Of a stretch of DNA of 24,376 bases, positions 24,215 to 24,376 are shown piece after piece. Both the position numbers and the translations under genes were made by a program. Within the stretch, counting starts at the first letter, position 1; the number at the start of each line of letters is the position of its first letter. The stretch lies in NCBI GenBank assembly GCA_964568815.1, contig CAZMRY010000017.1:1-24376 (forward strand). Reading direction: 5' to 3'. This DNA is from RGIG8700 sp964568815 (GTDB lineage Bacteria > Bacillota > Clostridia > RGIG6154). The notes below the pieces were generated by a model. That model saw only the letters and a list, made by a program, of their open reading frames with translations. It was not told where the DNA came from and searched no databases.

Positions 24215-24243
24215 ATTATACAACACCCGTATTTTTAAGTCAA
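24215..24243 (-). promoter_or_regulatory. Sigma-A promoter of addB-addA
   Basis: On the minus strand TTGACT (24243-24238), 17-base spacer, TATAAT (24220-24215). No other promoter of this quality is visible closer to addB, so the transcript should start near 24208 and run through the palindromic element. Confidence 0.8.
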
Positions 24244-24279
24244 CAGCCTTTCACATTACTGTCCCAAAAACAAGACACT

Positions 24280-24323
24280 GAATATAAAAAATAACTATGC
24301 CAACCATTATGGTTGGCATAGTT
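24280..24323 (-). terminator. Probable terminator for a gene beyond the right edge
   Basis: A perfect 14-pair stem with loop of three bases (arms 24293-24306 and 24310-24323) is followed on the minus strand by ATTTTTTAT (24292-24284). It would stop leftward transcription before the addB promoter. Of the 382 bases from 23995 to 24376, the rest holds the addB leader, its promoter and no gene I can support; a short open minus frame at 24376-24251 runs through this stem and is not credible. Confidence 0.7.
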
Positions 24324-24376
24324 TCAGACCGTCGAAAAAGTCGTTCTACCGCAAGCAAAACATTAAAAATGTAGGG

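Noticed and set aside
24251..24376. C-terminal end of a gene entering from the right edge (minus strand)
   Set aside because: The frame is open for about 41 codons but runs straight through the perfect stem at 24293-24323, which is better read as a terminator.

Overview
This window looks like chromosomal DNA from a low-GC, endospore-forming, Gram-positive anaerobe of the class Clostridia. The reasons are a gpr-spoIIP sporulation pair, an S-layer-homology (SLH) protein, AddAB rather than RecBCD, a NifU-like/GGGtGRT gene pair typical of anaerobes, strong AGGAGG-type ribosome binding sites and AT-rich intergenic DNA. Genus and species cannot be given from the sequence alone. There are no rRNA, tRNA, CRISPR or transposase genes; the only mobile-looking DNA is non-coding.

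Layout. Positions 1-7598 are all on the minus strand. In transcription order they hold a three-gene efflux operon (membrane-fusion protein 7598-5889, ABC ATPase 5892-5209, MacB-type permease 5212-4034, joined by ATGA overlaps), an SLH protein (3905-2034) with its terminator, then gpr (1965-1093), spoIIP (1058-60) and the first codons of another gene leaving at the left edge. Positions 7698-10749 on the plus strand carry a cell-wall cassette: a small beta-type protein, a SpoIID-like protein with four peptidoglycan-binding repeats, and a polysaccharide deacetylase. The 3' end of the deacetylase overlaps a convergent gene (11977-10724) for an asparagine-synthetase-like protein that lacks the family's catalytic residues. 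Positions 12130-15400 on the plus strand hold parA (soj), parB (spo0J), an unrecognised small membrane protein and serS. A strong promoter inside the end of serS drives a NifU-like scaffold gene and its GGGtGRT partner (15449-17165). From the right, addB and addA (23994-17427, minus) form an overlapping operon with a clear promoter near 24215-24243.

How they fit together. SpoIIP remodels septal peptidoglycan during engulfment and GPR degrades small acid-soluble spore proteins during germination. The SpoIID-like/peptidoglycan-binding protein and the deacetylase fit spore-wall or cortex metabolism. ParA/ParB handle origin segregation and sporulation checkpoint control. AddAB repairs double-strand breaks. 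The efflux operon and the NifU-like/GGGtGRT pair are independent modules.

The most unusual content is not protein coding. (1) About ten consecutive short hairpins lie between 8076 and 8289; their arms differ but most share a three-base loop and a constant spacer word that reverses orientation mid-array. (2) A 14-base stem-loop word, ATCTTACGCAAGAT, occurs five times, always inside genes and always in the frame reading Leu-Thr-Gln-Asp, in four unrelated proteins. (3) A MITE-like palindromic element sits in the leader between the addB promoter and addB. (4) Further short triloop hairpins occur in other intergenic gaps.
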